DNA from: Enoplosus armatus
Lineage: Eukaryota > Chordata > Actinopteri > Centrarchiformes > Enoplosidae
Length of the DNA stretch: 64,000 nucleotides
Assembly (NCBI RefSeq): GCF_043641665.1
Contig: NC_092181.1
Location: forward strand, 12,563,463 to 12,627,462
Reading direction: 5' to 3'
Of this stretch, positions 1 to 14,592 are shown in pieces. A program made the position numbers and the translations under genes. Numbering within the stretch: the stretch's first letter is position 1; each line of letters begins with the position of its first letter. The notes beneath the pieces were generated by a model, which saw nothing but the letters and a program-made list of their open reading frames with translations, was not told where the DNA came from and ran no database searches.

Positions 1-2649
1 AGAAGCAGATTTGTGTTATAGTGTGGCTTGTCGAAAGGGTCCAGCAGTGTTACAAACCTTGTTTGTGCAGCACACCTGCTGTAGGAGCAGTGTGACCAGT
101 CCGGCAGCTTCACCCAAGTCACATTACATAACACAAGACCGTGAACACACACGAAGGCAGCTCAGTAATGTTAATCCTCCTTCCAACAGGACCTCGCTAA
201 ACTCGCTTGGTTTCCCTCTCGCCTCACTGGCACCACATCAGCAGCATTCCTTACCGGCTAACAGAAGACCACAGTGAAGTAAAAGCTTTGTGCCCAATAA
301 CATGAAATCATCAGTCTTTTCTCACTGTCAGCGGGAGACAAACAGTGTGACAACAGTTATTAAAATATAAGAGAAAAACATTGTGGCTTTGTTTAGTAAG
401 CACTGAAAAGATCAGATTAATGTCATCTCCATTGGCTTGCAGGCTGCCAAACTGGCAGCTTTTGTCTTTAAGCAAGTGTTAGAAAAGTGGGAGGAATAGC
501 TGTGAGAGAGGCGTTTTCTTGACCCAGTGTCGCAGTGCAGAACATAGCCACCACTGCCTGTGAGCCATGGCAGATTACATGATATTAAAGGTCAGAATCA
601 CACCCAGAACTGGTGCATTACAGTCTCCCCTTAGGCCTCTGCAGTTCACAAAATGTGAGGAAGATTGGCTTAACTATGCTGATATGTCTGCAGAGAAAAA
701 TGGCTCGAACCAACAAACTCAAGCTTCATATTATCAGAGGGAGGCGTAACATTTCCAGTGTTCATTGAGTGAGCACATGGAGCGCAGTTACATTTTGCCT
801 CAGGACCTCCATGAGTGGGATTTAGAGCGAGTGCATTTAAAAACTCATCCATCTTACCCTATGGACAGTAGTGGGACACGAGGTTTGCCAATGCAACGCC
901 AGTGCCTAAGCATTATGTATGCATTATTCCAGTTTAAATGTCGATAGTGGTCGGCCTTTCTGCCCCAGGAGGGTTGACTGTGGAGGAAGGGAGAGAAAAA
1001 TCCCCTGGCCCCAGAGCCAACTGCAAAGACTTTGAAATCGGGTCAGCGGAATGCGGTAAAGCGAGCAAGCCCTCTTATCGACGGGGACAGAAATAGTGAG
1101 TTTGATAGCTCTCTGTGCGATTTTGGCTCATATTCTCCAGGGGGTGGGGGAGAGCAAATGTCGATGAATGAGATGAATCAGCTGACAGGTAGGTTGACAG
1201 AGAGCGAGAGGTTGATGGGTCCTTGATCTGGAGTCTCCCGTTTCTGTGTCCGTCATCAGGGCATTAATGCTCTGATATCACATCCACCTCCCTGGTTTCA
1301 GTCAAAACCATCATTGTGTTTTGTGTGAAAATGAAGTTTTAAAACAAAGTCTGTGGCCCTGCTTCTTCTAAAAAATAAAAAAAACTATAAAAGACTTAAG
1401 AGAGGATTGTTGACAGGTTGTCCTGTAGAATTATGAAGAGGCATTATGGGACAACATGAAGAAATTCTTCTAAAATAAGTGCTTCAAGTAACTCAAGAAT
1501 GTAATGTGTAGCTGTTGTAAAGAATAAAAATGCAAATGTTCCATAAATATTTCAAGTTTTGTAATTAATTGAATAACTTATTTTTTCTCCAGAGAGTATA
1601 GTTGTTGAGAGAGTCAAGAGGCAGTTGTTAATATTTTACACATAAATCAGAGTATTTATTGGATTTTAAAAGCAGCTTTGAACTTACAACTTGCAAACCA
1701 ACTTTATTTCACAGATACTACAGACTAAATTATTATTAGTATTCGACTGATAACCAAAAGGCAGACTAATGCCTGGATCAAACAAAATGATCAATCATAG
1801 CTTGCCTTCCTGCACGACTTGTGTGATGTCTATACTGTTATGACGATAACACCATTTACATATATAAACAGTTTTATGCATGAAAGTGAACCTGAAACCA
1901 TTCGTTGTCACTCGGTGGTGAAAGTGGGCTCTGTCTTCTTCCTTCCCAGTTGTAGAGAAAGAGCATGAGTGTGTGGGTGTGCAGCATACATATACTGTGG
2001 TGTGCAGAGGGTGTCGTCGCACCCACAAATGTGTGGTTTTTGGTATAAAGCGGCCCCAATGTGACATTCGCTTTTCTCCATGTGAAACAGTTGCGGATGG
2101 AAAAGAGGGGATGACATACAGCTAAGGGTCTGGGTTGAAATCAGACCCGGCATTAAAATTCCCAGATGCTTGATACAACGAGCAATTGTTGTGACCAACG
2201 CTCATTTTCATTCCTCACACCCCGCATTTGTCGAGTCGGGCCATTGTTGGATTGATATCATGTAGTGTGATCCTGGCCTTTATATTTAAGTTATATGATA
2301 CTGTCTTTGGCTGCATCAGAGCATGACTGATGGAGGGGAAGAGTGACCACCAGACAACATTTCATCCCCCTGGTGTTTGTGTCACATCCAGGTGAAGTTG
2401 TTCTGTTGTGAAACCTTCTGTGGCCGTCCGGTAGCCCACACCCTTCAGCTCCTCAGCTTCTCACCTCCTGCTCTCAATCTCACACAGGTGACATCAAAGC
2501 AGTGTAACCCTGCCACAGCACCGCGCCACACTCGGCCAGCAACCGGAGTTTAACTACAAGTGACATTTCTGAGATGCCACAAATTCCTCCTGACAAAGAG
2601 GGAGAGCGGGAAGAGACATCCTGATTTTGTTTCAGAGAGAGTTACGTAC

Positions 2650-3166
2650 TTAAAGGTCTCATATTGTAGAAAGTGAGATTCCCAGAGAGTCTTGTTTGAT
2701 TATAAAGCAGGTCTAGGTGTTACATAAATACTGTGAAAGTATCAAAACGCTCAGTCCACAGAGAAATGCACACAGCCTGTATTCAGAAACTGCGCCTTTA
2801 ATCGAGCCGTCAGGACTTCCGTAAAGTTGTGATGTCACAACTATATAGTCACCGCACTCAGCTACGCCCCCAGCAGGTCATCTGCTGCAATCACAGCACG
2901 CCCACGAAGTACAGGGACGCTCATCCACCCGCTCAGTCTGTCTAAGTTAGTTGACCGCTCTGCTCAGGACAACTCTTCAAGTCTTTGGAGGTTTTTCAGT
3001 TTGTCTAAAATGGCTTGTTTCAGACAGAGGGTGTACTGAGGGGCTGCCTGAAAGGCCAGGAGAAGATAAATAAGGACTTTTTTGAATTGTGAATCATGCA
3101 AAGCTACTCTAGTGGAGTAAAAATAAAAATATAGAGCTGAAATTAGCATAATATGGGACCATTAAA
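2650..3166. mobile_element. Non-autonomous TIR element (about 517 bp)
   Basis: Starts TTAAAGGTCTCATATTGTAG and ends with ATTAGCATAATATGGGACCATTAAA, given here as ATTAGCATAATATGG and GACCATTAAA. The ends are imperfect inverted repeats (TTAAAGGTCTCATATT against TTTAATGGTCCCATATT). The interior resembles a family common in percomorph introns. No coding capacity. Confidence 0.65.
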
Positions 3167-5332
3167 CCACTTTACCCCATTTAGGGGCATAGGGCGTCCA
3201 TCAGAGCTCGCCGTCTCACTCTCTTGTGGGCCTGGGCTTTTACTTCCTGCCAGCGTACTTACGATTTTCTCCAGGTCTTGAAGCGTGGAACGTCTCCAGG
3301 TGTTTCTCGGCCTACCCTGTTTCCTCTTTCCCTGTGGATTGCCGTCCAGGGTTTGCCTTGTGATTGTGTATTTGTGTCCTTCCTAAGAGGGTTACTGTTG
3401 CAGAAATGAGGGGGGAAATGTTTGATATTGGAAAAGAAATCTTAATGCGTGTTGTTGCTGTGATGGCTTCTGTTGACTAGCAAAGGCCTTCACAACACGG
3501 TCGCTCCTTTCAGCACTTATTACATGTCTTACATACTGTAGGAGCTACATAGAGTCTGAGAGTTTTATCAGTGTGAAACAGTCTGGACAGAGTGGACTGG
3601 GTCAGCTAATCCCCATGTGCTTCCCTACCCCTTTAATAGGATTTACCTGGGGGTGGGGGACTTTTGATGGAAACCTCTGCTTTTTGAAATATTTCCCAAC
3701 ATATATTTCTGCCTCCTCTTTCTTTCCACGGCTTCATCCATAATTCACTTAGCCTGTTCAAGTGTCTTTTTTAAGCCTCTTTCCTGACGTAATGTCTCGA
3801 TCTATCAGCTCGTGAGGGTTGAATGACTGAGTAGGCCTTCTCATCCCCTGTCACTCCCCCTCTCCTGCAACCCTGTTAGACTTCTGCAGGGATGAAATTT
3901 GGATTCTTCTGTGTGTTTTGAGATGAAACAAGACTGTTGACCTTGCCGTTTTCTTTGCCCTGTGAATGAAGTTGCCCAGCTCTGGCAGCTCTTTGGTATT
4001 CCTTTGTGTCACCTCTGAGTGGATGCCATCTCCACACTTGCCTGTACGTTGTTGCTCGTGAAAAAGCTCCTGTTTTTTTGGAAACTTGGAAATTGAGAAA
4101 CCCCTGCCACTGTTTAACCTGGATGTAAGTCTCCAAATTTCTCTGTGCAACATTGTCTCATCTCTTTAGAAAACTAGAAAAGCAAATTAAAAGAAAGAGA
4201 CAAAGGTGAACGATATAAAGTGACCGAGAATAATGGGGAAGGAGAAGGAGGGTTGGCTGTCTTTCGGTATGCTAGTGCACATCCAGTGCCAAACACTCAC
4301 TACAGCTTACAAGGTGAAACACTGCCGTTTTCTTTTCACTGGATCTCACTTGAGAAACATCGGTTACAATACAATATGAGAACTAGTGCCTAGAAAGGAA
4401 GCAAGGCAGGAAAAAAGGCCAGAGGACATTATTATATTCATTTCTGAGAGTAGTAATGGAGGTAGGTTGGGATTCTTTTCGAAAGGTTGTTCAGAGATGA
4501 GAAGACAGATCCTGCAGAGACAGAAAGCCAGAGAGGCCTTTATTTTAGTGTTTCTAAGTACACTTATATGTGTACACGGTCTGATTCTTACTGTTCTCCA
4601 AATATTAGAACCCTGGCACAGCTGAAAAATAGAGGTTATAGAGGTCAGAATGAGGTTGACCGACTGGTAAAAATGCAGATAGACCTGTTTAGCCTCAGAG
4701 TAGAAATCACAGAAATCATGCATGACATTTCTGTGCAGCAGTAATACAGAGGCGAGTAGAAACCAGAGTAGCCAGAATTTGTGAGCAGAGGGATCTGAAG
4801 TCGGGACACCCCCCCCCACCACACCCCCCAGCCGTGGAGCTGCCCTACGGAGGAGCGCTGTGACTGAAATGCCATGCTGCGGGAGGTTATGAAAAATTAA
4901 ATATGTCCTCTCAGGGGGCAAAACAGTTGCACAGAGAGAGAGACACACACACACACAGAGGAGATCCATAAGTGGCAGCAACATTAGCCCAGTGATTGAT
5001 TCATGCTCAGGAGATGGCAGCAGGTACATCCTACTGACCACCTCCTGTCCTCTGCACTTCCTTCACGGCCTGCTGGTGTCCTTTCTGTGTGCATTTGTGT
5101 GTGTGTTCATGTGTGACAGCGGGTGGAAGACTTTTCAAGATGAGCTTTTAAAGCCCTCTCTTGCATGTTTCACAAGAGCAGACAGAGAGGCCCTTCCTTG
5201 CTCTCTCTCCTTCTTGCTCTTGTCTTTTTCTCAGCTTCCCATCTTACCGAGCAGTGATCCTCTTTTAGGTCAGGAGTGTGTTTTTTCCCCCTCGTTTCTC
5301 CGTACTTCCTCCAGCTTCCCCTGCCAGTACAC

Positions 5333-5363
<31 letters not shown>

Positions 5364-6084
5364 TGCAGATGACTGAAGTACAGTAACGCAAGGTGGGCAT
5401 CACAGACACTTACACCAACGTGCAGGTGGACATTCACTGTGAAAGGCTTTTAATGGATCCTACTACGTGAATGAAATATTCAGGACATTTCTTCAGAAAC
5501 ATTTAATTAAATACATTAATGTTTCAAAGGATGTCCTTCTTTAAATAGTTCAAGAACATCTGAAAGATAAACTTCTGTCTATAGCAAGCGAGAGAGAGAG
5601 GGAATGAAAGTGAAAGTCAGACTGAGGAAAAGTAGAGAAAGAGTGGAGGAGAGTTGGTAGAGAGGCTCCTCTAATGAAGATTAGGGTGAATCGAGGACTA
5701 TGGGAAGTTAATGGAAGTTAGACTTGTACTATAAATGAAGCTGAATCCAGCTTTTACATTCTCATCATAAAAGAGGAGCCTTTTCATAAAGAGCTCTGCA
5801 CAAATGTTGAGTTTAGTGACCTTTACATTCCATATATCCTTTTTATTAGGACTGTATCTGAAGAAGTGCAAGTATATTCTAGGTCTCCAAGTTGATTAAA
5901 CAGTCTTACAAACACACATATTACATGATAGATTAACCTGCATTTGTGTTATACTATAGTTAGGATACAGGCATGCGTGGCACATGCTGTGTTTGTTTTC
6001 TGCAATGGTAGCAAATTAGAGTTCTTTATTTTGTGCTGTGAGTATACAGTGAAAATGATAAAGGATAAGGCTGGTGATGTTTTG

Positions 6085-6560
6085 ATTATAGTCAACAAAT
6101 CCCATGAAATAACCAAAACCAACGATGCATTAGTCCGTCTGTTAGTACTTTCCAACTTCCTAACCCTGTCTGTGGCTCTCAGCCTCAAGCCCACTGGTTC
6201 CTCCTGGAGGCATAAATCTTTAAAAATGGGTCATGAATATATGCTTTCATTATTTAAAAAGACTAAATAATTTCCTAAAACAGCAGCGCGCTGTAGTTTT
6301 TAGAAAAGTTACTCAAAGAGTAATAAATAGTGTATTTTCTGCAACAGTGTGCATGTGGGATGGAGTCAAAATTAACCATAGTGCCCATGTTCATCATAAT
6401 AAAGGCACATATCAGCCTGTGCAACAGCTCATTGATGTTTTTGATAGTTTTTGGACAACAATGGAGCTCTATGGCACAGAGGAATAAAATATATCAGGCT
6501 TCGGATACACAGACAATACTTAGTACTTTTGGTCATTTCATGGGATTTGTTGACAATAAG
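6085..6560. mobile_element. Non-autonomous element with inverted ends
   Basis: GTCAACAAATCCCATGAAAT (6091-6110) recurs as its reverse complement ATTTCATGGGATTTGTTGAC (6535-6554) in a 28-bp inverted block. The interior resembles a percomorph dispersed repeat. The open frames in it carry no recognisable domain. Confidence 0.65.
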
Positions 6561-9500
6561 AAAAATAAAGAATATTACCTCATCTCATGTAATTTGTCTA
6601 GTCAAGCATAATTTTAAGACTGGAAGTAATTTGTTCTTGAGACTGGAAGATATCTCTTCATCCATCTTGTAAAAGTAATTGTTAATTATATAAAATATAT
6701 AATTATAAAGTATAATTTACAATAACAATACACTTTCCAGTGACAGAAGGTCATCTATCAGGATATTCGGTTGGTCAGGTGTAAGTCTAACAGCGTACAT
6801 GGTGATGAGTAAAATGTTACGTGTTCCAGTTTTTTCGCCCCACGTTTAGTTATTTCCTGAACTGCAGCCCACATTCATCTGCTTTGTTATAATCCCTGTT
6901 GGCGGTTGAATTTACACAGCAGGTTTTATGATGAGGTACTGTAGATTAGATGAAAGGTGTAAAATTAGCTCTGTGGATTCAGGTATGAGATCTCATGTGT
7001 GGTTTTTGCAGTAATTAATGTGGAGATAAAGATACCCGGTGGCTATTAGTCGCTCACGTTGTCACCCTGGAGTAACTCTGACAGGCAGTGAGGAAAAAAT
7101 TTTCACACTCATTATCTGTGTGATCAGTGTTTGGGGTTGGGAACTGGTCCTGCTGGTGCTGGTGGAAACTGAAAGAAGATATTGACGTGCTTTTTGTTGG
7201 TCTTATTCAAGTAAAGAGTCTGTTCTGTCGGTTCATTGTTCAATGTAACTTTCACCACACCCACCTCTACAAGCTCTTCTTCCTTGTATGGTTGTGTCTT
7301 CCTGGCGCCCGCAGGCCGGTGGAACATGACTGGTAGCTGCGAAGCAGTCTGACCTGTTCCTGTCACCTGTTCTTCATTGTTCATCATTGTCCTCAGTGGC
7401 CTTTACTGAAAAGCAAATATTTACACTTCACTCATATTCAAGTCATTTAGTTTCATATTTAGTTATAAAATCCAGTGAATAATGATTAAAGATGAAGATG
7501 AAAGAAGACTTTTTCAAATATTTTTAATACACACTTTTCTATACCAAGTTCACTTTTTTAAAACCCTTCACACAGCAACCAAAACACTTCATACACATCT
7601 CAGACTCAACTTGTGAACCCGGACACTGACAACATTTGTCTGTCTCTAGTAACACATTGTCACTCACTACACAATGAACAGCAGGTAGCATTACCATATG
7701 TATCACTATTGTCTTTGGAGTATCTTTTATCTATTTATTCATTTAGCACAAACAAAAATTCCATTACAACAAAAAGAAGGCCACTTCTGTATTGCATGGA
7801 TTGTCCTATGTTACAGTAAATGTCACAGAAATTAATCAGATTGTTCAATATGCTTCAATAGGCTTTATTTTTTGTGCCATTTTTGTAATTCCAGTTAGGC
7901 AATACAAAACTATACATATTCACTATACACGCTTGTATAGGACAGCTACAGATATAGAAATACAGCAGTGTTAGTCACCACAAGTTCTCATCCACATCAC
8001 ACCTTCTGTCCTCTCTTGCAAAACACTTGGGAAAGAATCTTTTTGCACACCTGATCCATCCCTGGCAATCTTTTGCAGATATGTCCCGACATCCAGCATG
8101 CATTGTGTCCAAGAGGGACATCTGATCACGTGGGTGGTGGTGATAAACTTTCCACCTCCATGAGGAAAGGGAGGTTGAGGAATGGAGGGTAAGGTGGAAG
8201 GAAAAGTGACACCGTACTGGGATGGGCCGTAAACCACTCTGTGACTGGAAGAGAACAGTGAAACACCACATCGTCACATACAATATCAAAACGTCCTGGA
8301 TTCTACCTCACCTGGCACAAGTCTTTCATAGAGGACATTAAAGAAAATTGCAGTCTAATTTACCGTCATTTTGTGTTATGTTGGGTTTTAAACGTAAATT
8401 TAATAGTTTTGACAATGGTATGTAAACGTGCAAAATGGAGTGTAAACACAGAGAGGTTTGGTGGTGGTTGAGTTTGAGTGATAAACCAGTTCATGAAATC
8501 TGAAAGATGTGGTCACTGAATGCATTTTGTGTCAAAGCAATGAAAAGTGACCCACAGTTTAGTCCACAATGACCTCTGTTGTGCTGACTGAAAAAGTCAA
8601 CCCAGTATTGAAATGTGTGTTGCCAATTGTAAAAAAAAAACTGTAATCAGCTTGTTATTTGCCGTGTGACACATTAGATTGTGGTTGACTCTGCGTGGGT
8701 GTGTATGTGTGTTTTGCCTTGGTTTTAGTGAGGCTTAAGTGTTAATATGCCAGTGTGGCAGATTTTGCAGAAGGATAAAGGGTTTAAAAAACAAACTCGG
8801 ACCTCAAACCAGAAGCCCTTTAAATAGTAAAGCAGCATTATTACTTACTCAAATATTTCATGCAAGGCAAAGGTACAAAAAAAGTATTTTGAAGTGGTAA
8901 TTTAAAGAAAACGCCTCGGAGAGACCAACTAAGGCTTTAATAGTATATGTGAGAGAGACCTCTTATCTTAAACCTCAGAGCAAAACATCAATATTACAAT
9001 TTATTGACTTTCACTATCATGATAATATGATCATTATCTCTTTACACGTCTGAAGAGTTTTTCATTAAACTGTTTATAGCATTAAACATCAATTTAATAT
9101 AATATTTGCATACATTTGTCATGTCAGTACATAGAGTATATTGGAAAATATTCTTACTGATATTTATTGTTAGTGTTGAGATTACCAGTAACAAAAGTAG
9201 TATACTGCCAGAGTGGCTACAATACAGACTCCACTTCACTCCAGGTTTTAGTGCCATTTGTTGAAATGTGTCTGTAAAATCAGCCAAAGCCAGACCTGAC
9301 CTCAGAAAGACTTTACGAGGACATTAACTTGTCTTATGAGTGATCACATTTCAGTTTAAAAGTTCACAGCTTGTGCTTTTGTATGAGATCTCTCCCTGCC
9401 TTTCCCAGAATGTCAAGTGCAGATCAACAATGCTGGGGGGGGGTTTCTGTCAGGACCAGAGGCTCTGGCACTGGCCTTCTCAAAGCTCAACTCCCATCAA

Positions 9501-9667
9501 AGCGAAAGCCCCCCTCACATGACCCATCCTCTTCAGAGGCTAATGAATTCTCACCCTTTCATCTCGATTAGTCATGTCAATTCGTTTATTTCTCTAAGTC
9601 AATATTTGCTTGGGAATCAACACTTCCAGTGTGCAGATGAGAGACACAGGGTGAGAGACACAGAGAG

Positions 9668-9671
<4 letters not shown>

Positions 9672-9703
<32 letters not shown>
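9672..9703. repeat. (AG)n microsatellite
   Basis: About 16 AG units following an imperfect CAGAGAGAAA lead-in. Confidence 0.9.
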
Positions 9704-9705
<2 letters not shown>

Positions 9706-12051
9706 GGCTCGAGCTTTCTTCTGCCAAGCCAGATCTGGCTGTCAGAGCTCTGCCAGGGGCTCTTGTTTGAGGCTGCTTAGTTTCTGTTCTGCCTTTGTTT
9801 TGGCCCGGCTCGCATCTCCATAGTAACAGCCAGAGAGTGGCAGGTCTGGCTGCACTCGGCACCGCATGAAATGGAGTGGCAACATGCAGTGCTCTTCAGA
9901 CAGGATAAGATCAGAGAAAGGTACAGTGAAGCTGTTTGCTTTTGGTCTTCACGACTAGTGCAGTAAATAAATATCAGTGAATGAAGTGTGATCATGTGAG
10001 AGTCAGAGTTAATGCACCAAGCAGAGCTTTTTGGAGAGGGGCAGTGAGAGTGGAGAAGGGGTTATGATGGCTGGAAGAGAGCAGAGGATGAGAGGTGGAG
10101 GAGGGGGCGTGGGGTTAGAAATGCCTGTGGTTTCCACCGTTATCTCCCAGACTGCCTTGTTACCGTAAGCCAGCTTTGAATAGGCAGAATTAGTGGTACC
10201 CGACCGGAGCTGAAAGAATAGGGGTGAGTCAGCCGCTTTACTGCACGGACAGCGTTTCTTTCATTCCTCCCCTTCTCTGGACCGCTGCGTTCCCCTCTGA
10301 GTCAGTCTCTATGTCGCTCTGACAGTGTCTCGCCCTCTCTATCTCTCTCTGCTCCCACTCTCTGTCTAACCAAAGCTCTGTTGTGAGCTTTGAACCAAAA
10401 GATGGAGAGCCAAAGTCCTGCCTGACTTTGGTGTTCGGTGTAGCTGTTTCTGTTTGCTTCTGTCCACACTGTAAGCTAAACGCCACAGCAAGCTCATTTG
10501 TATTACTATAAAGTATGACTGAAATGACTTGACTTGGTTAAAATGATGAAGTGTTCAGTTTCTTTACCGTGGTCATTTTATGACATGTTACACTCAGCTT
10601 GTCAGACTCAGCTCTGTCAGACTTGGCTCAGCCTTCATCCGTTTAAGATGTATTTACGTGTAGTTCAAGCCTTAATTAAGTTACCGTATTTACCAGTTTT
10701 CAAGTTATAAACATTGCAGTGGTAATTACATTATCCTGCCTGAGTACATCTGAGCCTGATGGATTCTGAGCTAACTCTACAGCTGAGCCTGACAAGATGA
10801 GTCAAAATGTGCTAAAGTGGCCACCATACAGAGGATAAACCCTTCTGATGCAGCTAGCAACCTTTCCTCTGGTGCCATCATCAGGCCAAACTTTGTATTT
10901 TTTGCCCCATCAGAATTAGAGTATGTCAGCCTCACGGGATGACTAGCATGGCTTTCAACTTTTAGTCTTGTTAAGTAATTTAATGAACACTGCTGGTCGC
11001 ACGTATTTTTCTTAACATCCTCTTGCCATGCTGTGGCCTTTGACTTCTCTTCTCTCAGTCATCTCAGTCGTTGCCTTTGTTGATCCGTCCTTTTTGTATA
11101 TTTCTTCCGTCTCTCTCGTTGACCTCGTTCAACCTCTGCCCTGCCGCCTCACCACACTGTTCATTTGAGAATAGATTAAAGACTGTTCGCACACCTTGAT
11201 TTGTTATTAGAAGCTCTTAAATTAGAAAGTGACCTGAAATTAACTAAATCTCCAGTCCTCAGACAGTGTTGACAAACTCTCAGGTGTATGACACACACAT
11301 GCTCACTTCCATTAAAACCTGGCCATGACTGCCGTCCCAGTGCTCTGGTGGCAGGCACTCTCTGAAAGACAAGAGTGGATCTGGCTGTCTCCTGAAGCCA
11401 ACGGGTATGTCAACATTGGCTCGCCTAATTCGCACGCTCAGTGGGAGACGTCATCTCTTCCTGCAGGAGATCGAAAACATCAAGCAGATACCAGCAGCTT
11501 AAAGTGTGGGCTACTTCAGCGCAGAACACATTCAAATGGACACACACACTCACACAGAGGGACAAACAAGCTTAATAAGACCATAACTGCACACACACAA
11601 CTCACCAACACACACACTACACTCATAAAGGGTCAAATGAAGGTGAGCAGAGTGCAGTTTGTACACTCCTGTCACTTAATTATACATGTTTTTGTACAAC
11701 TGCAGTTTGTGCTCTGAGAAGCACACAGCAGTTTTCATTGAGGCTGACGCAGAAGTGAATGTTTTACTACAATGTTGGTGTGATTGACTTGTGTCCACCT
11801 GCTATATTTGTATTTTGCTTTTTATCACCATTCCTCCAAATTCATTGTTTTACTCTTGCTTATTCGATAGTCTTCTTTAGTCTTTTTTATAACAAGGAAG
11901 ACAGATATCGTTGTTGTAGTTAATTTCCTAAATTTGATTTTAAAAGTCTGCCTGCGTTTTTTCTGGTATGGAAAAAAATGGAAAAAAGTCAATGGTGCAT
12001 TCAGTGCTGTTGGAAAGTCTGTTTAATGCCAGAAGCTACCAAATTCACATT

Positions 12052-12215
12052 GTCCTTATCCAAAATGGTACCTGGCTGCATTTATCCAAATCGCTTTACA
12101 ATTTTGCTTCTCATTCACACACATGCCGATAGCAGCAAGCTACCAAATAGGGTGCTGACCAACTATCTGAGAATTTTGGGGTTCAATGTCTTGCCCAAGT
12201 ACAGGTATAGTATAT
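12052..12215 (+). mobile_element. Dispersed teleost repeat fragment
   Basis: ATTTATCCAAATCGCTTTAC, GGTGCTGACCAACTATCTGA and TGGGGTTCAATGTCTTGCCC occur in the order of a frequent fish repeat. The copy is truncated on the right. Confidence 0.5.
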
Positions 12216-12917
12216 ACAGTATAGGTGTTGTATCTTGGCAAGGTAAGAATTGTCTTTCAGTCTCATAACTACACACAGTCACTGCTGCCTGTGGCTCAGC
12301 TCAGGACTCCATCTCCCAGGTTTTATCATGAAGATTTCTCCAGACCTCGTCATTTGAGCCAGGGGTCTGGCTGCCTGAGATTACATGTCTGGGAGCTCTG
12401 GCTCAATTTGGCGCTTCAGGATCACAATGGTTTGCGTCACTGTGACGAAAACACATCTGGGAGAAGGACCATGGCAGCATCTCAAAATTCATTCCCACCC
12501 ATTCCAGTTCCTGTCATTCTCTGCTGTCCTCAGTGACTGTCGTCACTCTTGCTTCGTGACCGCGAGCCGAAGACCATTTCATCGTAGTCTTTTTACAAGA
12601 AATAGGCAGTATGATGAGCCTGCCCGAACACACATTTGGTGTTTGTGACAGAGAGAGTGAAACAGAAAGGGAGCCACAGTGTGTAGGTATATGTGAGTCA
12701 ATATATATGGTAGAGTCTTCATGTCCGTGTGTGTGTGTGAGAAAAAGCGTTTTTCTGAGTGTGTGTAGGGATGACTCAGAGCAGTTTCTGACAGCTAAGG
12801 TGAATGTGTTAAGCCCCTTGAGCCAGCCAGTTGATTAGAAATGTGGTTTGAGACGATAACTGAATCAGCGTCTTTCCTCAGTTGGACACCTTTTTTCTCA
12901 GATGTGCTTTTCATCGC

Positions 12918-13052
12918 GCCATGGTAGCCAAATGGTGACAGCGCATGCCACATAACCACAACGTCACCGGTTTCATTCTAGCTGAGGACCTTTGTTGCAT
13001 GTCCCTCTCTCTTCCGTTGTTTCTTCAACTCTCCAATAAAGGCAAAAATGCC
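12918..13052 (+). mobile_element. tRNA-derived SINE
   Basis: A tRNA-like head has a diverged box A (AATGGTGACAGCGCATGCC) and a box B-like GGTTTCATTCTAG. Next come ACCTTTGTTGCATGTCCC, a CT-rich body and a tail AATAAAGGCAAAAATGCC. I recognise this as a common teleost SINE. It lies in sense orientation to usp43. Confidence 0.8.
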
Positions 13053-14483
13053 CAACTGCAGCTTAGGTCACTCAGCACACTGACGTTATTAAAAATTACA
13101 TTTCCTTATTGTCATTTTACAGAGGTGCCTTGAGGTCACTTCAGCTCCAGTGTAGAACTGCTACGTTCCAGGTGCCAGCTGACATTGAAATGTGAAATTT
13201 GTCAGTGTTAAAAGTGTTAAAATATTCATTCACAGACACCAAGAGTGAAAGCAAGACTCTGTAGCTGCGCAAAAAGTAGGACTGCAGGACTGAAAAAAAG
13301 TAAACAAGTGAAAGCATACAGTGTGTTAATTAAAGTGATACTCCAGGCAGAGTCTGTCTCTTGAGTTATCAAACACTCACCTGCTGCAGACTTGAAAGAT
13401 GATTGTAAACAGTTTGTAGTTTCCTTCGTCACAGAGAAAGGAGGCTACAGTCACCTTGGATTCACATTGATTATAATAGATTCCAGATGTGATCAGTCCA
13501 ATAAAATAATCGCTCCACTGTCCATCCATGTGCTCAGTATGTTCTAATCAAGATCAACATCAACATAAGACTAAATACACAGCTTTTGTCTCAATCCTCA
13601 GGCTCAACGTTATAAAGCTGGGTTTGTAGGTTTTGCTATGTGTCACATTCACTTCATCTGAAGCCGACATGTCAAACAAATTCCAGCATGCCTTTCCTGT
13701 TCAGTACCATCTCCTCACCAGCTCCTGCTGACTAGCAGGTCAGAGTTCACTTTTCGTTGTTGGCCAATAGAAAAACTGATGCACTGTCTTTGGAAATGGA
13801 GAAGTTAGTAAAATGTCACATATCTAGACTACAAACTGCAGCATCACTGACACAGACTTACAGTTACAGATCGCTCTGCTCAATAGTTATGCATTACCTA
13901 CATTGGAGCCATAACATCATATGCTTTTTTGGGGCTTGGTGCGCTGCAGTTTTGTTCAAAGGAAGATTAATGTGACTCTACCTTTGAAAGAAACAGTCTC
14001 TTGCTTTCCCATGGCCATAGTCTACAGTCGTAGAGCAGGAGTGTTTCATGTGCACACCTGCTTCCTAAGCTTGATTTTGATTTAGAAAGGGCATTTTAGC
14101 CATATTTTGGCAAAAATTAGATATGCTATATGAGCATATGGATAGACAGTGGAGAAGTGAATTATCCATGAAAACTGGTCACTATAAGAATCCTTTGTAA
14201 TCGTTGTCAATTCAAGCTGTTCCCAGCTGCTAAATTAAAGATGAAGCTACAACTATTTTAGAGTCACCTTTCTAACCGGTTTCACGCTCAATGAAATTAC
14301 AGTAATTTTGTGTCCTGATTGATTATTATGATCACAGTGATTTTGGAGCAGAAATAAAGCAGCCATGGTTTGAATCTGCAGCCTTTTGGTTCTTAGTCAG
14401 TCTCTCTACCTCCAGGCCAACCTGCCTCTCCTGGTTTGTTGTTCTCATGTTTTGCAGCTATAACAACTCGCCCATCCACACAG

Positions 14484-14559
14484 ACACACACACACACACA
14501 CACCAAACACCCACTCTTTCCCATTGTAAGAGTGATTTCAGTTGCTTTGAAATAACCCC

Positions 14560-14590
<31 letters not shown>

Positions 14591-14592
14591 AC
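14484..14592. repeat. Microsatellite cluster with poly-C21
   Basis: (AC)n at about 14484-14502, then 21 consecutive C (14556-14576) running directly into another (AC)n to 14592. Confidence 0.9.

Noticed and set aside
4364..5041. Longest open frame (225 codons, minus strand)
   Set aside because: It translates a (CA)n-type tract and low-complexity sequence, shows no domain, and lies in intron with overlapping frames on the other strand.
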